A stretch of DNA of 64,000 nt from NCBI RefSeq assembly GCF_001640025.1, contig NC_031673.1:1798001-1862000 (forward strand), given 5' to 3'. Position 1 is the stretch's first letter; each line of letters begins with the position of its first letter. The translations under genes were made by a program, and so were the position numbers. Positions 10,456-22,376 of the stretch are shown in pieces. Below the pieces are notes generated by a model. It worked only from the letters and a program-made list of their open reading frames with translations. It had not been told where the DNA came from and did no database searches. The DNA comes from Sugiyamaella lignohabitans (lineage: Eukaryota; Ascomycota; Dipodascomycetes; Dipodascales; Trichomonascaceae).

Positions 10456-13400
10456 CTAGTTGTTGCTGTCGGCCAGGAATTCTCGCAAATCAGCCAGTTG
10501 ATCGACCACTTTGCCTGCTAACACGCTCGTCGAATCTTCATTTGAAGGCCGCTCTAACAACAATTTTTGCTCCTCAGCTGTCGTGACAACTAGTCTCGAC
10601 GACAGATATCTTTGATGACTAAGGAAATAATCCAACGAATCAATGACGCTTACTTTGTCTGTGAAAGGAGGGATGACTCGGGTTTGATCCGGATCCGCAA
10701 GCTTCTTCACCACATCTAATAATAGGTATAACTGATATGTTTCCTCAATGTTGGATAAAGAAATAACAACTTGAGGGTCGAGCCAATATCGAAGAGCACT
10801 TTCAATTTGAGCAGAGTAGAAGTTTAAAAATACAATAACCTCTGCAACAATTCTCGACCCCAATTGTTTAAGGAGCTCAAGGACGATAGTTAGCATACCC
10901 TTTGTCCAAATTCCGAATAATCGTGGATGTGTTGTCGATCTGATTACACCATGTTGAATAGCTCTTGCTAGTGGGCTTTCAGTAAGAACGTTTAATAGTC
11001 CGCCCAAAACTAAGCTGTCAGCCATAATATCAATGGACAACCATTCAAGGAGGTAGATCAATGCAAGTTCTCCGAACACCGGATCGTCTTCTACAATGCA
11101 CAAATCTAAAGAGTAAGCGAATAGACTCATCACTGCTTGATCACATCCTGTATCTGTCATTAATTGTGACAAGTTGGAGTATAATGACGACACTCCATGG
11201 AATCCAAGACATTTACGGAGAATCATTGTGATTTGCACAACATCTTCAACTCCACTGGTTGTCGGATTCTCTTGAATAGAATTTGTAACTGATTTCATAC
11301 CGCGAATCGCTACCACGTCCAGGATTCCATGGATAGTTTGGATGAGTCTAAACCCACCAGTATCAACAGAAATATTTTCCAGTTGTAGATTGAGAATTTT
11401 CAACAACTGTTTGTAGAAAACAGGCGAGTCCCCTGGTTCAGGTCCTGGCTCTGCTCCCGCTAATACCAGACTAGACGTGCCGGCCGCACTCAGGAATTCA
11501 ATACTGGGGTCAGCAAGCAGTTGGAATGTTGTAGTCAGTTGCTGTTCTGTGGGAGTATGCATTTTAGTTTTGGATAGGTTGTAGCTGACGAAAAAAGCAA
11601 GATCTAATCGCAGCTTAATGATTCCCCTAAAAAATGGCAATGAAAGGTTATCATCGAGATTTGTCTCTATCGCAATAGCCGCTACGGAGTTGAGCTTTTC
11701 AAGCATATTCTTGTCACCAAGACTAGAAGCGGTTAATACCAGCGAGGTAAGGAATCCACACCAGCTCTTCACACGGCACATCTGAGAATCAACATATGAG
11801 AGATTGACATTGGCTTCAATCACTTCACCTCTATATCCGTCAACCCACACAACATGATTTTGAAGAACTATATCCAGAAGTCCTAAATCGTGAAGATACT
11901 CGACTCCATACGGTCTGTTACAAAGAAGAGCAGTAGCTGCATATCGGCTGAGAGGAGCTTTTGGCCACTTATGATCGAAATTCCTCTTCAAATTCCCATG
12001 AAGCGACGGGCGGAACCCATTAACCACAAGGAACGATTTGGTGTACTTGATAAGATTGTTGTCGGTAGAAAGGAAATCAAGAAACGCTTTGGCTCCAGGC
12101 CCTTTGGGAGATTTGTAAAGCTGAATAGACATTATTCGGATAGCTCTGGCTGCAATGGATATCTTGTAGCTTGTATCTGTCAGCAAAAAGTTTGATGAAA
12201 CAGCCTCGTCAACATCGAGAGACTCTTTAATATACGATATCAACACCTTGCAGAGTTCAGTCTTATCCTCTGCTGCATTTAAAGTCCACGTACTATGGGC
12301 AAGTGAGATTGAGTTTAGCATTTTGTCAGCCAACATAGAAGGTAGCTTAGTTTGTGATGACTCCCCGGCCGTCCTTGTGATACGCTCTTCAAGAACAGTT
12401 AATAATGATACTACGGTCTCAACCTTTTCGGTCGTGTTTCTCGTATCCTTTCCACTGAGTAAAAGAATGGATAACCCTTCCTGCTTGCTCTCAATAATTG
12501 TCGAAAAGTAGTCACAAATGTATGCTATAGTAGAATCAAGTTCCAGAGAAGTCGTCAATGCCCCACCCAGACATCCAATAAGCATTTGTGAATACTGAGT
12601 TCCCAAGTGAGCTAGTAAACTAGGTTGTTCATCCGGCCAGTAGCCACCAATAATCGACTGCAACACATCAACCACGGCCGAGTGAAGGGCAAAATAACGA
12701 AGAAATATTAATACCAGGTCAGGACTTTGCTCATACAGTTTGCGTTCAAGATACGAGCACGGCAGTTGTAGAACAGACCGAACCCGCACCAATAACGACG
12801 AAAACTGAAGGGCAATGTTGACAAAAATAAGCTCATGATCGTCAAGTAGATTTGTGCCACCCGTTAACACATCGTTCGATTTTGCCGCTGATTCAATAGC
12901 ACCTAGAATTGTGGACAACGTACGGGCAGCACTCTCAGCAGTGGAAAGAAATTCGTTGGTAATTAGTTGAGAGGCTCTGGAAAGTGTCGCGACAACCTTT
13001 TCTTCCAATGGAGTTGCACCGTCAGAACGATAAGTAGAATGCACAATCAGACTAAACAGATTTAATGTCGAAATGGCAATTGAAATTCGCTGCTCAGGTT
13101 TGCTATACCTCCAGTAAGAAAAGCTTTCAAACACGTCAATCAAATGGCGTGTAAACTTAGACAGCACTTCAGATCTCACCTTTGAAGAAATTGTTGTATC
13201 TAGAGAACTTGCCAATGAATCACGCACCAATGCCGTCACTAATTCTATGACTGCTATGGTGAACTCGAAATCATTATTTACAATCTCTACCGCACCGAGA
13301 ATTATACCAAGATATCCACCTCTGCCATTGCGTTCGAGAAGTTTCGTTCTTCCTAAATAAGGCCATACACGCCGAGGATCAACAGCAATAAGAAGTGTCA

Positions 13401-15732
13401 AGAATTTAACACCTGCTGTACATAGTTTGATATCACGATTGTAAAAGGCATCTTCCAACTTTCTAGTTATTAGCGCGACAATGTCAGCTTGTCCTAGGCC
13501 GGCTGAAAGAAAATTAAGCAACTCACCCGCGTCGTCTAATCGATTTCTTTCTAACAAAGTTTCCAAAGTATTGTTAATAACGCTTAATATATCAAGCTCT
13601 AACTGACCCCAAGTTCCATCTAAATCAGACTGCTCCAAAATGCGTCCTAGAAACGTCCAACCATTGTAGTCACAGTTCCACATCACTATTGTAGCACCAG
13701 AGCTGGCTGCTGTTGATATCAGTTCGCCTCTGGTGCCAGCAGGCAGAACAAAACCACCCTGACCATCCTCCTGACGATGTTCGAATAGCAATAGATCTGA
13801 GGTCAGCTCGATTTGAGACGTCTTCTCTCTGGTAACGAAATCATAATCCCTGAACCCCTTGGGAAGCTCTTGCATATACGAGTTCATTTGCGAGATGAGA
13901 TCAAATAAATCGGCTCCAAAACACTGACCAAGAATAAGAAACGGTGATATGGCTATAGGAACCTTGGCTTTACTTAGGGTCAAAGCTCTGTCAGCAAACA
14001 CATCTAAAAAGAACATTTCTGACACTTCTTTAAAAGGAGAAATAATTTTATGAATAACTCTTGCAATAGACTCAGTCATATTGACATATGGCAAACTGGT
14101 TAGGAGCAGATTGGCGCCTGTGCTTGCATATTCGAGCTTTTGAGGAAGAGTTTCAAATAGTTCGGCCAATTTTGTAAATGCACCTAGTTTCATAGCTTGG
14201 CTCGCAAGACCCCCAGAGTACATTCCAAGATCTTCAACCACGTCCAATCGATTCGAATCATCGATATTTTTATATTTTGGTAAAACCTGACAAAGGAAAT
14301 CGTCATATTTGGGATCATTATACGCCAAACCAGTCTTGCTATCAGCATCACCATCGTTATCCTGACCCATAAGTGCTAGGGAAAACGCATGCAATACAAA
14401 GCTCCACGCCAACAGTAAAGGTGAAGCCGCTCCATAGTCTACGATTTTGACTCCCAGAATGGAATTAAGTTTGACCAGTACATCGGGCTTTTGAAGGTAT
14501 GAATATTGGCTCATCGACTCCATTGCAAAGTCTTGGTCTAATCGAAGTAGCTCGAGAGAAATTAATATACCGAGCGAATAAATAACTTGTTGAGATTGTG
14601 GTGTAAACTTTTCCATCCCTTTTGACAAAAACGCGGTTTCATCAATGATATCGAACCATCGCAATAGTAATGCATTCATAGATGCTGGAGGAACCAGACT
14701 GCAAATAGACGTAAATAGCAGATCCAGTAGTTCCAACTGCCATAAAGACGTCTAAATATCGTTAGTATCACAACACATGACCCAGTCCACTAGTAATTAT
14801 CCAAAAAAACCTACCTCTGATCTGAATAGCGTCTTACTGGCTATATCGTCTCCACTCTCAAACTCGCTAGCAAAGAATATTTCAGATATTTGGTTCATAA
14901 GGTCCTCATAGAGCGTTCCTTTGACAATAATATCTACAGCGTATTTTTTCCACAGTTTCCAATCTTGTAGTGCTTTCGCATCTTGCTGCTGATCTTCCGA
15001 GGAGCTTGGACTGTCTGAATTCTGTAGTGTCGTCTCTGGCTCCATGGACATCGTTTTAAATAACAGGTTTACGAGTTTCGTAGCATATCTCCTCTCACTA
15101 AGAAAATACCGCGTGTAGTGATGGAATTGGTCGTCATTCTTAAAGTTGCCTTTGCTGTCTATTTGCAGCACTATTTTAAGAGCATCCAGCTCGTCGATGC
15201 CGACTAATTCACTCAACTTAACAGCATCTTGTTTCAATTTAGAATCAACCGAATCAATTGTGATATTGCCATTGAATACCGATGTTTTGGGATCTTCAAA
15301 TACTTTCTTAGTTTCTGGTTTTCGTTTTCTATATGGATAAAAGCTTCGCTCCATAGACCCTATATTTTCTTCCAGAAAAGCAGATACCGCTGCCACAAGA
15401 TGTGAGTTGCTAGAATAGGTCCAGCTATACCCATTCAAAATAGGCGAGTCTGGCTGAGTGAGACTCAACAGGGCATAATATGCTGCTTCAAAGGTGCCAC
15501 TAGTCAATGTTAGAATTTAATTCGATCTGAATCAGAGAAGTCAATCCACCACATCAATAGCATAGCTATGTCACGAGTGACAACTGCTGCTCGTTACATC
15601 GCAACTTTCTCGCCAACTAGCGTCAACGACTCGAGCACAACGAGACGAATGATGGAATCTGGGTTGTCAGTCTTGAAAATCGAAAACTACTCACATCTTC
15701 TGAGCCTGGCGCGTCAGGTTGAAATCTGGCAT
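10456..15732 (-). CDS. NUP192: Nucleoporin Nup192 (inner ring scaffold), three exons
   Basis: Encodes a Nup192/Nup205-family scaffold of the nuclear pore inner ring. I reconstruct exon 1 15732-15695 (38 nt, MPDFNLTRQAQK plus two bases), exon 2 15499-14815 and exon 3 14751-10456, giving 1,672 residues (S. cerevisiae Nup192 has 1,683). Intron 1 (15694-15500, 195 nt) has a GTGAGT donor, a TTCTAAC branch site and a CTAG acceptor; intron 2 (14814-14752, 63 nt) has GTAGGT, ATACTAAC and TTTAG. Both junctions keep the frame, and a stop lies in frame just before the ATG at 15732. The protein is an all-helical solenoid without a catalytic motif. The N-terminal part (ELVGIDELDALKIVLQ) matches the family's conserved head. 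The small first exon is inferred from splice signals and phase only. Confidence 0.85.
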
Positions 15733-16193
15733 CTTAAGAAAATTCTACAAACAGCCTGCCAGCAATTGCCTTTATGAGGAATGAGTCGGAATGGTCCTCT
15801 AATCAGTCTCAAGCCATACAATAGCTTGTTGTGTTCGGATGTCTATCGTGGACTGGTGTTTACAGTATTTCAATATGGATTTTTTTGGGCCTAACCCAGT
15901 AGGTAAATAGGCGCATTAACGACTCGCATCCTTATACTTCTTGTGTCAAGTGGTCATCGCTATGGCTGGTATCTGGAGCTCGGATAACAAATATCGTCCT
16001 TTAATTCCCTTAAAACTCTCAGAATATTATAATATTAGGAGTCCTTTGGACAATGGGTCAATTGATGGTGTCAGATACCAAGGTTCTCACTCCCATATGA
16101 GAAAAGGGCAGGGGTTGATTCGGAAAATAAATCCGAGGGTCAATTTATAAACATTAAATCATTATTTACATCATTAAATAGAGTGTGAAATGG
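15733..16193. other. Intergenic space, nothing specific seen
   Basis: About 460 bp between the NUP192 start and the stop of the next minus-strand gene. AT-rich, with no hairpin repeat, RNA gene or convincing open frame. Confidence 0.5.
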
Positions 16194-16796
16194 CTATCTT
16201 TCAAGTACTGGACCAGTCTCATCAACTTGTTCTTTTCTGAAGACAGATTGACGTTCAGTCTCTGCGTGATCTTCTTTTGTCGGCTTAACAATCTTGGGAA
16301 TTGACAATCTCGAGCCAAGCGACTCCAGAACTTTTGGTTTCAGATTGAAATCTTCTAATATCTTGGCATCACTGTCACCTTCTTGTCGACTTTGTAAAAT
16401 GGCGGTTATAGTTTCGGGATGAACCAAAGATTTTGGATCCATCGGACTCGATTGTTGGTGTTGCATCAGTTCATCAGCCTGTTTCTCGATTTTCTGCCTC
16501 GATTGCACTGCACCCAGCATTTCATTCGTTCGTGAGTATTGATGCTGAATATCTGTAAACTTGACACTACCGAGTTTCTTCAATCTCTCGGCAAACGCAA
16601 GATTCTGGCCATCTTCATTTACTATTTGTGGATCATGACCGTCTGGACGACTGTACCCGGAACCCTGAACTGGCGAGTGTACTGCTCCGCTTTTGGGAAT
16701 AGCACCTTTCGTTCCTTGAACTCTGTTCAAAGAAATGGTTTTCTTTGCAGCATTCGACCCCGTTTTCAGGGTCTGTTTCGAAGCAGAGCTGCCCAT
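16194..16796 (-). CDS. Conserved-looking small protein with N-myristoylation signal
   Basis: A 200-residue hydrophilic protein I do not recognise. It begins MGSSASKQ, a good consensus for N-terminal myristoylation, so membrane attachment is likely. Residues about 20-65 are low-complexity. From about 68 onward there are predicted helical segments (FAERLKKLGSVKFTDIQ; RQKIEKQADELMQHQ) and a short motif-like stretch (VHPETITAILQSRQ) that looks conserved rather than random. There are no transmembrane segments and no Cys clusters. It lies downstream of NUP192 in the opposite transcriptional order (both minus) and is divergent from the flavoprotein gene at 17781. Confidence 0.65.
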   Translation of the reverse strand: MGSSASKQTLKTGSNAAKKTISLNRVQGTKGAIPKSGAVHSPVQGSGYSRPDGHDPQIVNEDGQNLAFAERLKKLGSVKFTDIQHQYSRTNEMLGAVQSRQKIEKQADELMQHQQSSPMDPKSLVHPETITAILQSRQEGDSDAKILEDFNLKPKVLESLGSRLSIPKIVKPTKEDHAETERQSVFRKEQVDETGPVLER

Positions 16797-17780
16797 TTTT
16801 GTGTCCGTTTTATCAGCAACGATGGATCTGGATCAGAGATGATTTTCGAACTGACCAATATAAGCACGTGATACCGCTGCATGTGGCTATCTCTCTATAG
16901 AGTCTTGCTCCCGTCCCTTTCCCTGTTTTTACTATCGTTTGTTTCATATATTTTCCATATATTTCGGACTCATTGACTGACAGGGGTAATGCTACAGATT
17001 TCTCTATGATACAACCGTCTTAGGTTGGGTGTGAGAAGTTGAGGTAATTACGCTCCCAACTCCACACAGACGATCCTGTAACCAATTCTGTAGTCTGGTT
17101 CGCTAAAACAAAACACGTTGATGTATTATTAAAATGACTTGCTAATCTTACTCTGCCATTATTTCATGGCGTAACGACTTCGAAGCTGAACCACAGACAT
17201 AAATTCCTAACAATCAAGTTGCCATGATAATTGTTCTTTGCTTCCAGGTTCATCAAAACTAAACCATGGCCCCAGACACCCATGAATTTTTACACTGAAT
17301 TGGTTTGTTCTTGCCAACTTTCAGGTGTTCAGGGAAGGTTTACACACGCCTCTGAGCTTGCGAAGCAAGCACAACCAGGTCTGGGCGGAGCCCAGCCGCC
17401 GGAGGCATGCTGGCCACGGCGGGGTCTGCCTCCGGCGGCTGGGGCTCTGCCCCAGACCCCGTGGCTCCTGCTTGGCAGGAGACTGCTGTGACCGTCGGTG
17501 CGATGGAGCAATGCGATCTGGGGATAGCCGAAACAATTCTAAAAAGGAGTTGACTAACCTGGAAAATTATTCACCCGAACGAGTGCCCCCTGAAGTCTCC
17601 CTGAAATTTCCCCTTCGGGCATGCATGATCTCTGCATACACTGTTCCCCACAGCGACCGCGAACGCGGCATACGACTCGAATATGGTGTGACGAGTGACT
17701 CTGAGTCTGTCTTTCACTGAACAATCTCGAGGATATAGTTTAGCAGATCCGGAAAGGAAAACCCAAGTAGCCAAGTCAGA
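16797..17780. other. Divergent intergenic region
   Basis: About 1 kb between two diverging genes. It contains the only back-to-back (reverse then forward) hairpin-repeat pair of the window, at 17356-17481. No RNA gene was seen. Confidence 0.5.
17356..17481. repeat. Hairpin repeats in back-to-back order (reverse, then forward)
   Basis: Reverse half 17356-17407 belongs to a short subtype (gcttgc-gaa-gcaagc arm, acaaccaggtctgggc junction). Forward half 17427-17481 is the standard type with a mutated arm (ctcctgc-ttg-gcaggag) followed by the spacer motif seen in the 139-bp composites. This is the only pair with the tgcctcc ends facing each other. Confidence 0.85.
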
Positions 17781-18899
17781 ATGCCTCACGACTTTTCGCA
17801 TTTGGTGATAGGCGGAGGGGTTGTTGGACTTGCGATTGCAGCGAGACTGGCGCGAACAGCAGCCAATTCGGTTCTTCTCGTCGAACGACATTCGCAAGTG
17901 GGAACAGAAACCAGTGCCCGCAATTCAGAGGTGATCCATGCTGGTTTATATCACCCTCCTGAGTCACTGCGAACTAAATTGTGCATTAAGGGCAAGAATA
18001 TGCTGTACGAAGTGGCCAGCAAATCAGGAATTGAGTACAAACAATGCGGGAAATGGGTGGTAGCTCAGGACGAGAAACAGCATGAGTATCTACACAAAAT
18101 GTATCAAAGAGCTCGAGATTTCACTGGTGTGCCATTAGAATGGGTTAGCCTTTCTAAAGCATCGCAACTCGAACCTTCGATTATAGCCAAGGCGGCAATC
18201 CTGAATTCTCCGACAACAGGAATTGTATCAGCTCATTCACTAATGACCTATTATGAGGGTCAAATCGAGCAGCATGGCGGTGATATTGCACTCAACACAG
18301 CTGTAGTAGCCATTCGACAAAACGAGACCTCGGGGTATACAGTCAGTTGCAAGTCCGACGATAGCAGCGATCCAATTGAGCTGACTGCTACTTGTGTGAT
18401 CAATTCAGCAGGACTGAATGCTCCTAATATCTCTAATCTCCTTCTTCCAAAAGAAAGACATGTAACTGCATATTATGGCAAGGGAAACTATTTCGCATAT
18501 ACACACTCTCAGCCCAAAGTGAATCGTCTAATCTACCCCTGTCCTTCTGACCATGGATCTCTAGGTACACATTTAACACTGGATCTGAACGGCCGGCTGA
18601 AATTCGGACCTGATTTCGAATGGGTCAACTCAGCCGACGATTTACAAGTCAATGGCCAGAATCTCGAAACCGTAAAACAAGAGATCTCCAAATACATCAA
18701 GCTCGACACCTCGGCCCTCGTGGCAGACTACGCCGGCATCCGGCCCAAAATCACCCAAGACAGCTCGAAATTCCACGACTTCGTCATCCGAGAAGAACAC
18801 GGGTTCCCAGGATTCGTCAACCTGCTCAACATCGAGAGCCCCGGCCTCACGTCCAGTCTGGCCATCGCCGAATACGTAGAAACCATCCTCCACCAATAG
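17781..18899 (+). CDS. L-2-hydroxyglutarate dehydrogenase-like FAD oxidoreductase
   Basis: A 372-residue FAD-dependent oxidoreductase of the DAO/GlpO superfamily. The N-terminal dinucleotide-binding motif is IGGGVVGLAIAARLA (residues about 10-24), followed by the ERH acidic end of strand 2. The stretch ETSARNSEVIHAGLYHPP (about 44-61) is diagnostic of the L2HGDH/YgaF branch, where the substrate is L-2-hydroxyglutarate and the electron acceptor is a quinone or oxygen. Close to family length but with no clear mitochondrial presequence, so its compartment is uncertain. The C-terminus carries the expected GIRPK FAD-contact motif. Its stop lies 25 bp from a hairpin composite shared with the convergent VMA8. 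Codons near the 3' end are richer in C than earlier ones. Confidence 0.85.
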   Translation: MPHDFSHLVIGGGVVGLAIAARLARTAANSVLLVERHSQVGTETSARNSEVIHAGLYHPPESLRTKLCIKGKNMLYEVASKSGIEYKQCGKWVVAQDEKQHEYLHKMYQRARDFTGVPLEWVSLSKASQLEPSIIAKAAILNSPTTGIVSAHSLMTYYEGQIEQHGGDIALNTAVVAIRQNETSGYTVSCKSDDSSDPIELTATCVINSAGLNAPNISNLLLPKERHVTAYYGKGNYFAYTHSQPKVNRLIYPCPSDHGSLGTHLTLDLNGRLKFGPDFEWVNSADDLQVNGQNLETVKQEISKYIKLDTSALVADYAGIRPKITQDSSKFHDFVIREEHGFPGFVNLLNIESPGLTSSLAIAEYVETILHQ

Positions 18900-18924
18900 A
18901 CCATTATTCCCCCGAGGGAGGTGC

Positions 18925-19087
18925 TGCCTCCGGCGGCTGGGGCTCCGCCCCAGACCCCGCTGCTCCTCTCGCTCCGCTCGAGCCGACTTCGCATTCAAAC
19001 CAGACTATAACGGGGGGCCTCCACGCCCGACTCGAGCGAAGCGAGAGGAGCAGCGGGGTCTGGGGCGGAGCCCCAGCCGCCGGAGGC
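18925..19087. repeat. Inverted pair of hairpin repeats between convergent genes
   Basis: Forward half 18925-18985 and reverse half 19028-19087 occupy most of the 242 bp between the stops of the flavoprotein gene (18899) and VMA8 (19142). Outside the tgcctcc/ggaggca ends the inverted symmetry continues for five bases (ggtgc / gcacc). Confidence 0.9.
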
Positions 19088-19141
19088 AGCACCCCCAGAA
19101 AGTGGATGCTAGTGTTTATTAAGTGTATAGTAGGAGAAGAA

Positions 19142-20397
19142 TTAGAAAATGACGTCCTCGTCTTCCTGGTCGCCGAGGAGATCGCTGGGTGACTGGTCGA
19201 TGTCGCCGGAAACCGCAGTTGCGGTTTTGTCGCTGACGGGGCCGTCGCCGGCTTTGGCGAGTCCCTCGGCAATCTTGCGGTTTTTACGCTCGGCCTCGAG
19301 GATCTCGTTGTCACGTTGTTTCTTGTTCTGGACTTTCTTGAGTCGGTAGAACTCCTCACGATCTAACTCGTCGAGTTCACTGTTGATATACGCAATTGTG
19401 TTCTCAGTACGGGGGATAATGACGTGCTCAATGGCGTTGACACGACGGTTCGTCACTTTAATGACCTCGTCCAGAATCACAAAAGCCGTTTGCAACGATG
19501 CGAGCTCCACAAGCGTCTCAACGGCCTGTGAGTACACGTACTTGGCTCTCTGCACCTGCTGACCACCTCGTCCTAAACCGGTCATCTGGAAATCGTTGCT
19601 ATTATCGTCGTAATATGCCTCAAACTGAGGCAGGTAAACACCAGATACGTTCTCCTGGTGAGCACGCACTCGAAATCGAGCACTCTTGACCGACTCTTGC
19701 ACCTGGTACCCGATATTCTCACCAGTGGCATACGTCACTTCAGCAAGCGAGAACGCAGCTGTCTGCATCACTCTACCCATCTTTCTCTTGGCCTGTAGGG
19801 GTTAGCTTTATTTTAGACGGGACGGACATGCCTCCGGCGGCTGGGGCTCCGCCCCAGACCCCGCTGCTCCTCTCGCTTCGCTCGAGTCGTTGCTTCGACG
19901 GTCCTAGCAGTCTCCTGCGAAGCAGGAGCCACGGGGTCTGGGGCGAAGCCCCAGCCGCCGGAGGCTGTGCTGCCACCACACTTACATCGTCAATTCGTTT
20001 GGTGATGTCTCTGAATCGCTTTGTCAATGCCTCGGATTTTCTCTTCAGCAAACTGTGGCCCTGGGTCGCTCCCTTGAGCTTACCCTTCATGAGGGCCAGC
20101 GTCATTCGTGTGGGAAACACAGCTTCTCTGCTCGTTTGTTAGCACTAGTTCACAACCGAATCAACCCCAGATCCTGATTCTATTCGATTGATCCCGACAA
20201 AAGCCATTCATCGGTCTTTGTCCCGTTGACTGGCTATCAGTATCAATCAGTATCAATCAGTATAAATGTTTGTTCAGTCTGACGTCCCAATTCATTGTCA
20301 GATATCCATGCCAGAAATATCGCTGATGCTATGAACAGCAGTCAGTTCATTGATGGCAGAATCACAGTCAAACTTGCCTATTTCCTGCTCCAGACAT
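19142..20397 (-). CDS. VMA8: V-type ATPase subunit D, three exons with a GC-AG first intron
   Basis: Subunit D of the V1 sector central rotor stalk, which couples ATP hydrolysis to proton pumping into vacuoles and endosomes. Exons: 20397-20378 (MSGAGN plus two bases), 20127-19986 and 19792-19142, giving 270 residues (yeast Vma8 256). The joined N-terminus reads [16 protein letters not shown], matching the family. Intron 1 (20377-20128, 250 nt) starts with GC (GCAAGT) and ends TGCTAAC...CAG; no GT donor keeps the frame. Intron 2 (19985-19793, 193 nt) has GTAAGT, AGCTAAC and CTACAG and contains a 139-bp-type hairpin composite. The body is the usual long coiled coil ([36 protein letters not shown]). 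A CTG codon encodes the conserved Leu of MTLALM. Confidence 0.95.
19829..19965. repeat. 139-bp-type composite inside VMA8 intron 2
   Basis: Forward half 19829-19889 and reverse half 19912-19965 with the shared spacer ttgcttcgacggtcctagca. It accounts for about 137 of the 193 intron bases; donor, branch site and acceptor lie outside it. Confidence 0.95.
20231..20263. repeat. 10-bp tandem repeat in VMA8 intron 1
   Basis: Two and a half to three copies of tatcaatcag in the middle of the GC-AG intron. Confidence 0.8.
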
Positions 20398-21030
20398 GTT
20401 GAGTAGCCTGCCTCGTGAGTCCTATGTCTGGCTTGGCTTTTCAAGATGAGCTCTGTTCTTCGCCCTATGTGCAGTCTCCCAGAAGCACGATGCCCCGGTC
20501 AAAATGCACCACTTATGGCACTGTTCGATAGGGGCATCTCAAGCGGTAAGCGGTCTATTGCCCTATCGAGTGGCTGACTGCCAGCATCCCAGCTTTTCTC
20601 CGTCTTCTTCTTTTTCTCGGTCCGAATCTGGCTCAATTCGGTTCCAAACGTGTGAACATGTGCTCTACCCCTCTTAAAAGCAAAATTGGCAAAACCGTCG
20701 TTACACACTTACACTACCTTCGCTGAAAAAAACGGTTTATGCACTGGTCCCTGCGCCAGCACCGATCGGCCTTGAGCTCCCCCTGCATGAGCTGCGAGAG
20801 CTAATCCAGCCTCCTGGGCCATTTCCTATACAGAATTAACCGAAATCATCAGTCCCTTCAAAACCGCCAAATCTCAACCTGCATTTGCATCTGCATCTTC
20901 GCCAGCTACCCCTGAGCATACCGACATTACAGACACTCGAACGACCGCTTTATAGCTCCCATACATTGAAATTCTCGACCCATCGGTCCACTACTATTTA
21001 CCCAGTCTAAAACTCCTGGGGTGGTGCCAA

Positions 21031-21168
21031 TGCCTCCGGCGGCTGGGGCTCTGCCCCAGACCCCGTAGCTCTTGCTTCGCAAGAGTTTGCAGGGACCCCC
21101 CACGCCCGACTCGAGCGAAGCGAGAGGAGCCACGGGGTCTGGGGCGGAGCCCCAGCCGCCGGAGGCAT
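21031..21168. repeat. Composite hairpin element with extended inverted flanks
   Basis: Forward half 21031-21085 (arm ctcttgc-ttc-gcaagag) and reverse half 21108-21168, spacer containing agggacccccc. The palindrome continues outward: ggtggtgccaa on the left is mirrored by ttggcaccacc on the right. Confidence 0.95.
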
Positions 21169-22140
21169 TGGCACCACCCGACCGGTCCCGTATTTGCGAG
21201 CTCGGTGACAGCTGCTTGGCAACAGTCGGCAGGGGAGACTCGCTTTTCGCTAACGGACTGGGATGTGGTTCAGTGGGGGGGCTCAATGGGTCAGTTAGCA
21301 ACTTAAATGGGATCCAGTCTTGTCCCATTGGTCACTTGGATCATATTCCCACCAGCTGCCGCGCCCGTAAATTAAAATCCCAACGGAAATTTCCGAACTT
21401 GGCTACGATCCTTACCTCAGGTACTGGCAGTGACATGCGGCCCGGTGCGATCGGTCTTATCAACGCACTCTAATTGGTCCACTTGCATCTCAATCAAACT
21501 CTTATCAGCTCGATATGCATGTACCGCCGAGGGGTTATGGACTGGTGCATACCGCCAGAATTTTGACTTTGGCTCTTAACCTTCGGTCGTCCCGTTGGGT
21601 CGGCGATTCGGGGCGCTTATTTCTACATTCGACTATTATTAGTGGCACTGGTGTTGTTGGAAATAAAATACTTTGGTTGAAATATTTCAAGCTTACGAGG
21701 TGGTTGGATTCGGATTTTTGATTGTAAGACGGGGACGCTGGACTGATGCTGTACAGCCGTTTGCTATTACTGTACATTCTGCATTGGTTTGTCCGAGGAT
21801 AAACGGATAAAATGCGGTGGGTGCTGCTATATGGTTCCTGCTGCTGCCGGTCTGGAAGCCTATAGCGATGAGACCGCATATTGATTAGATAGATCGGCAT
21901 AAACAAATGCCTCTGAAATATTACTGGCCTCGTTCTCTCAGCTGCCGGTTTAGTGTGGTTTGGCGGAGACTAGCTCTACTCAAAATAGGCCACTGTGTGC
22001 AGAGATATATAATTAGCTCCCGATCCACTTTTAGTTTTAGGTAATTTATATATTCATCTGTTTTATATACAATTTATATCAACTGTTGACTGCTGGTGGA
22101 TGATCTGACCAGTAATATTATACACAAATACTGGCAACAA

Positions 22141-22376
22141 CTTATCTTGCTAGATATCCAATATCAATATATTACAGAACATTTTAATCGGGTCTCGATC
22201 TTGGTTTCAAAACTCAGTCAATAAGATCTGGTTTGATCGCTTGTCGATTTGATTTGTTACGTTTCTAGAAATTCTTGTTTCAGTTTCGCTTTTAATTTTT
22301 TCCGCTCAACCTTGCCCATAACGACCTTACGACTGACTTTTTTTTCATTTAATTTTTTTTTTATTTCTCATTATCA
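22141..22376. promoter_or_regulatory. GATA-factor core sites upstream of DUR1,2
   Basis: CTTATC at 22141-22146 (GATAAG on the minus strand) and TTATCA at 22371-22376 lie 190-420 bp before the start codon. DUR genes of other yeasts are controlled by GATA factors under nitrogen catabolite repression; single cores are weak evidence here. Confidence 0.35.
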
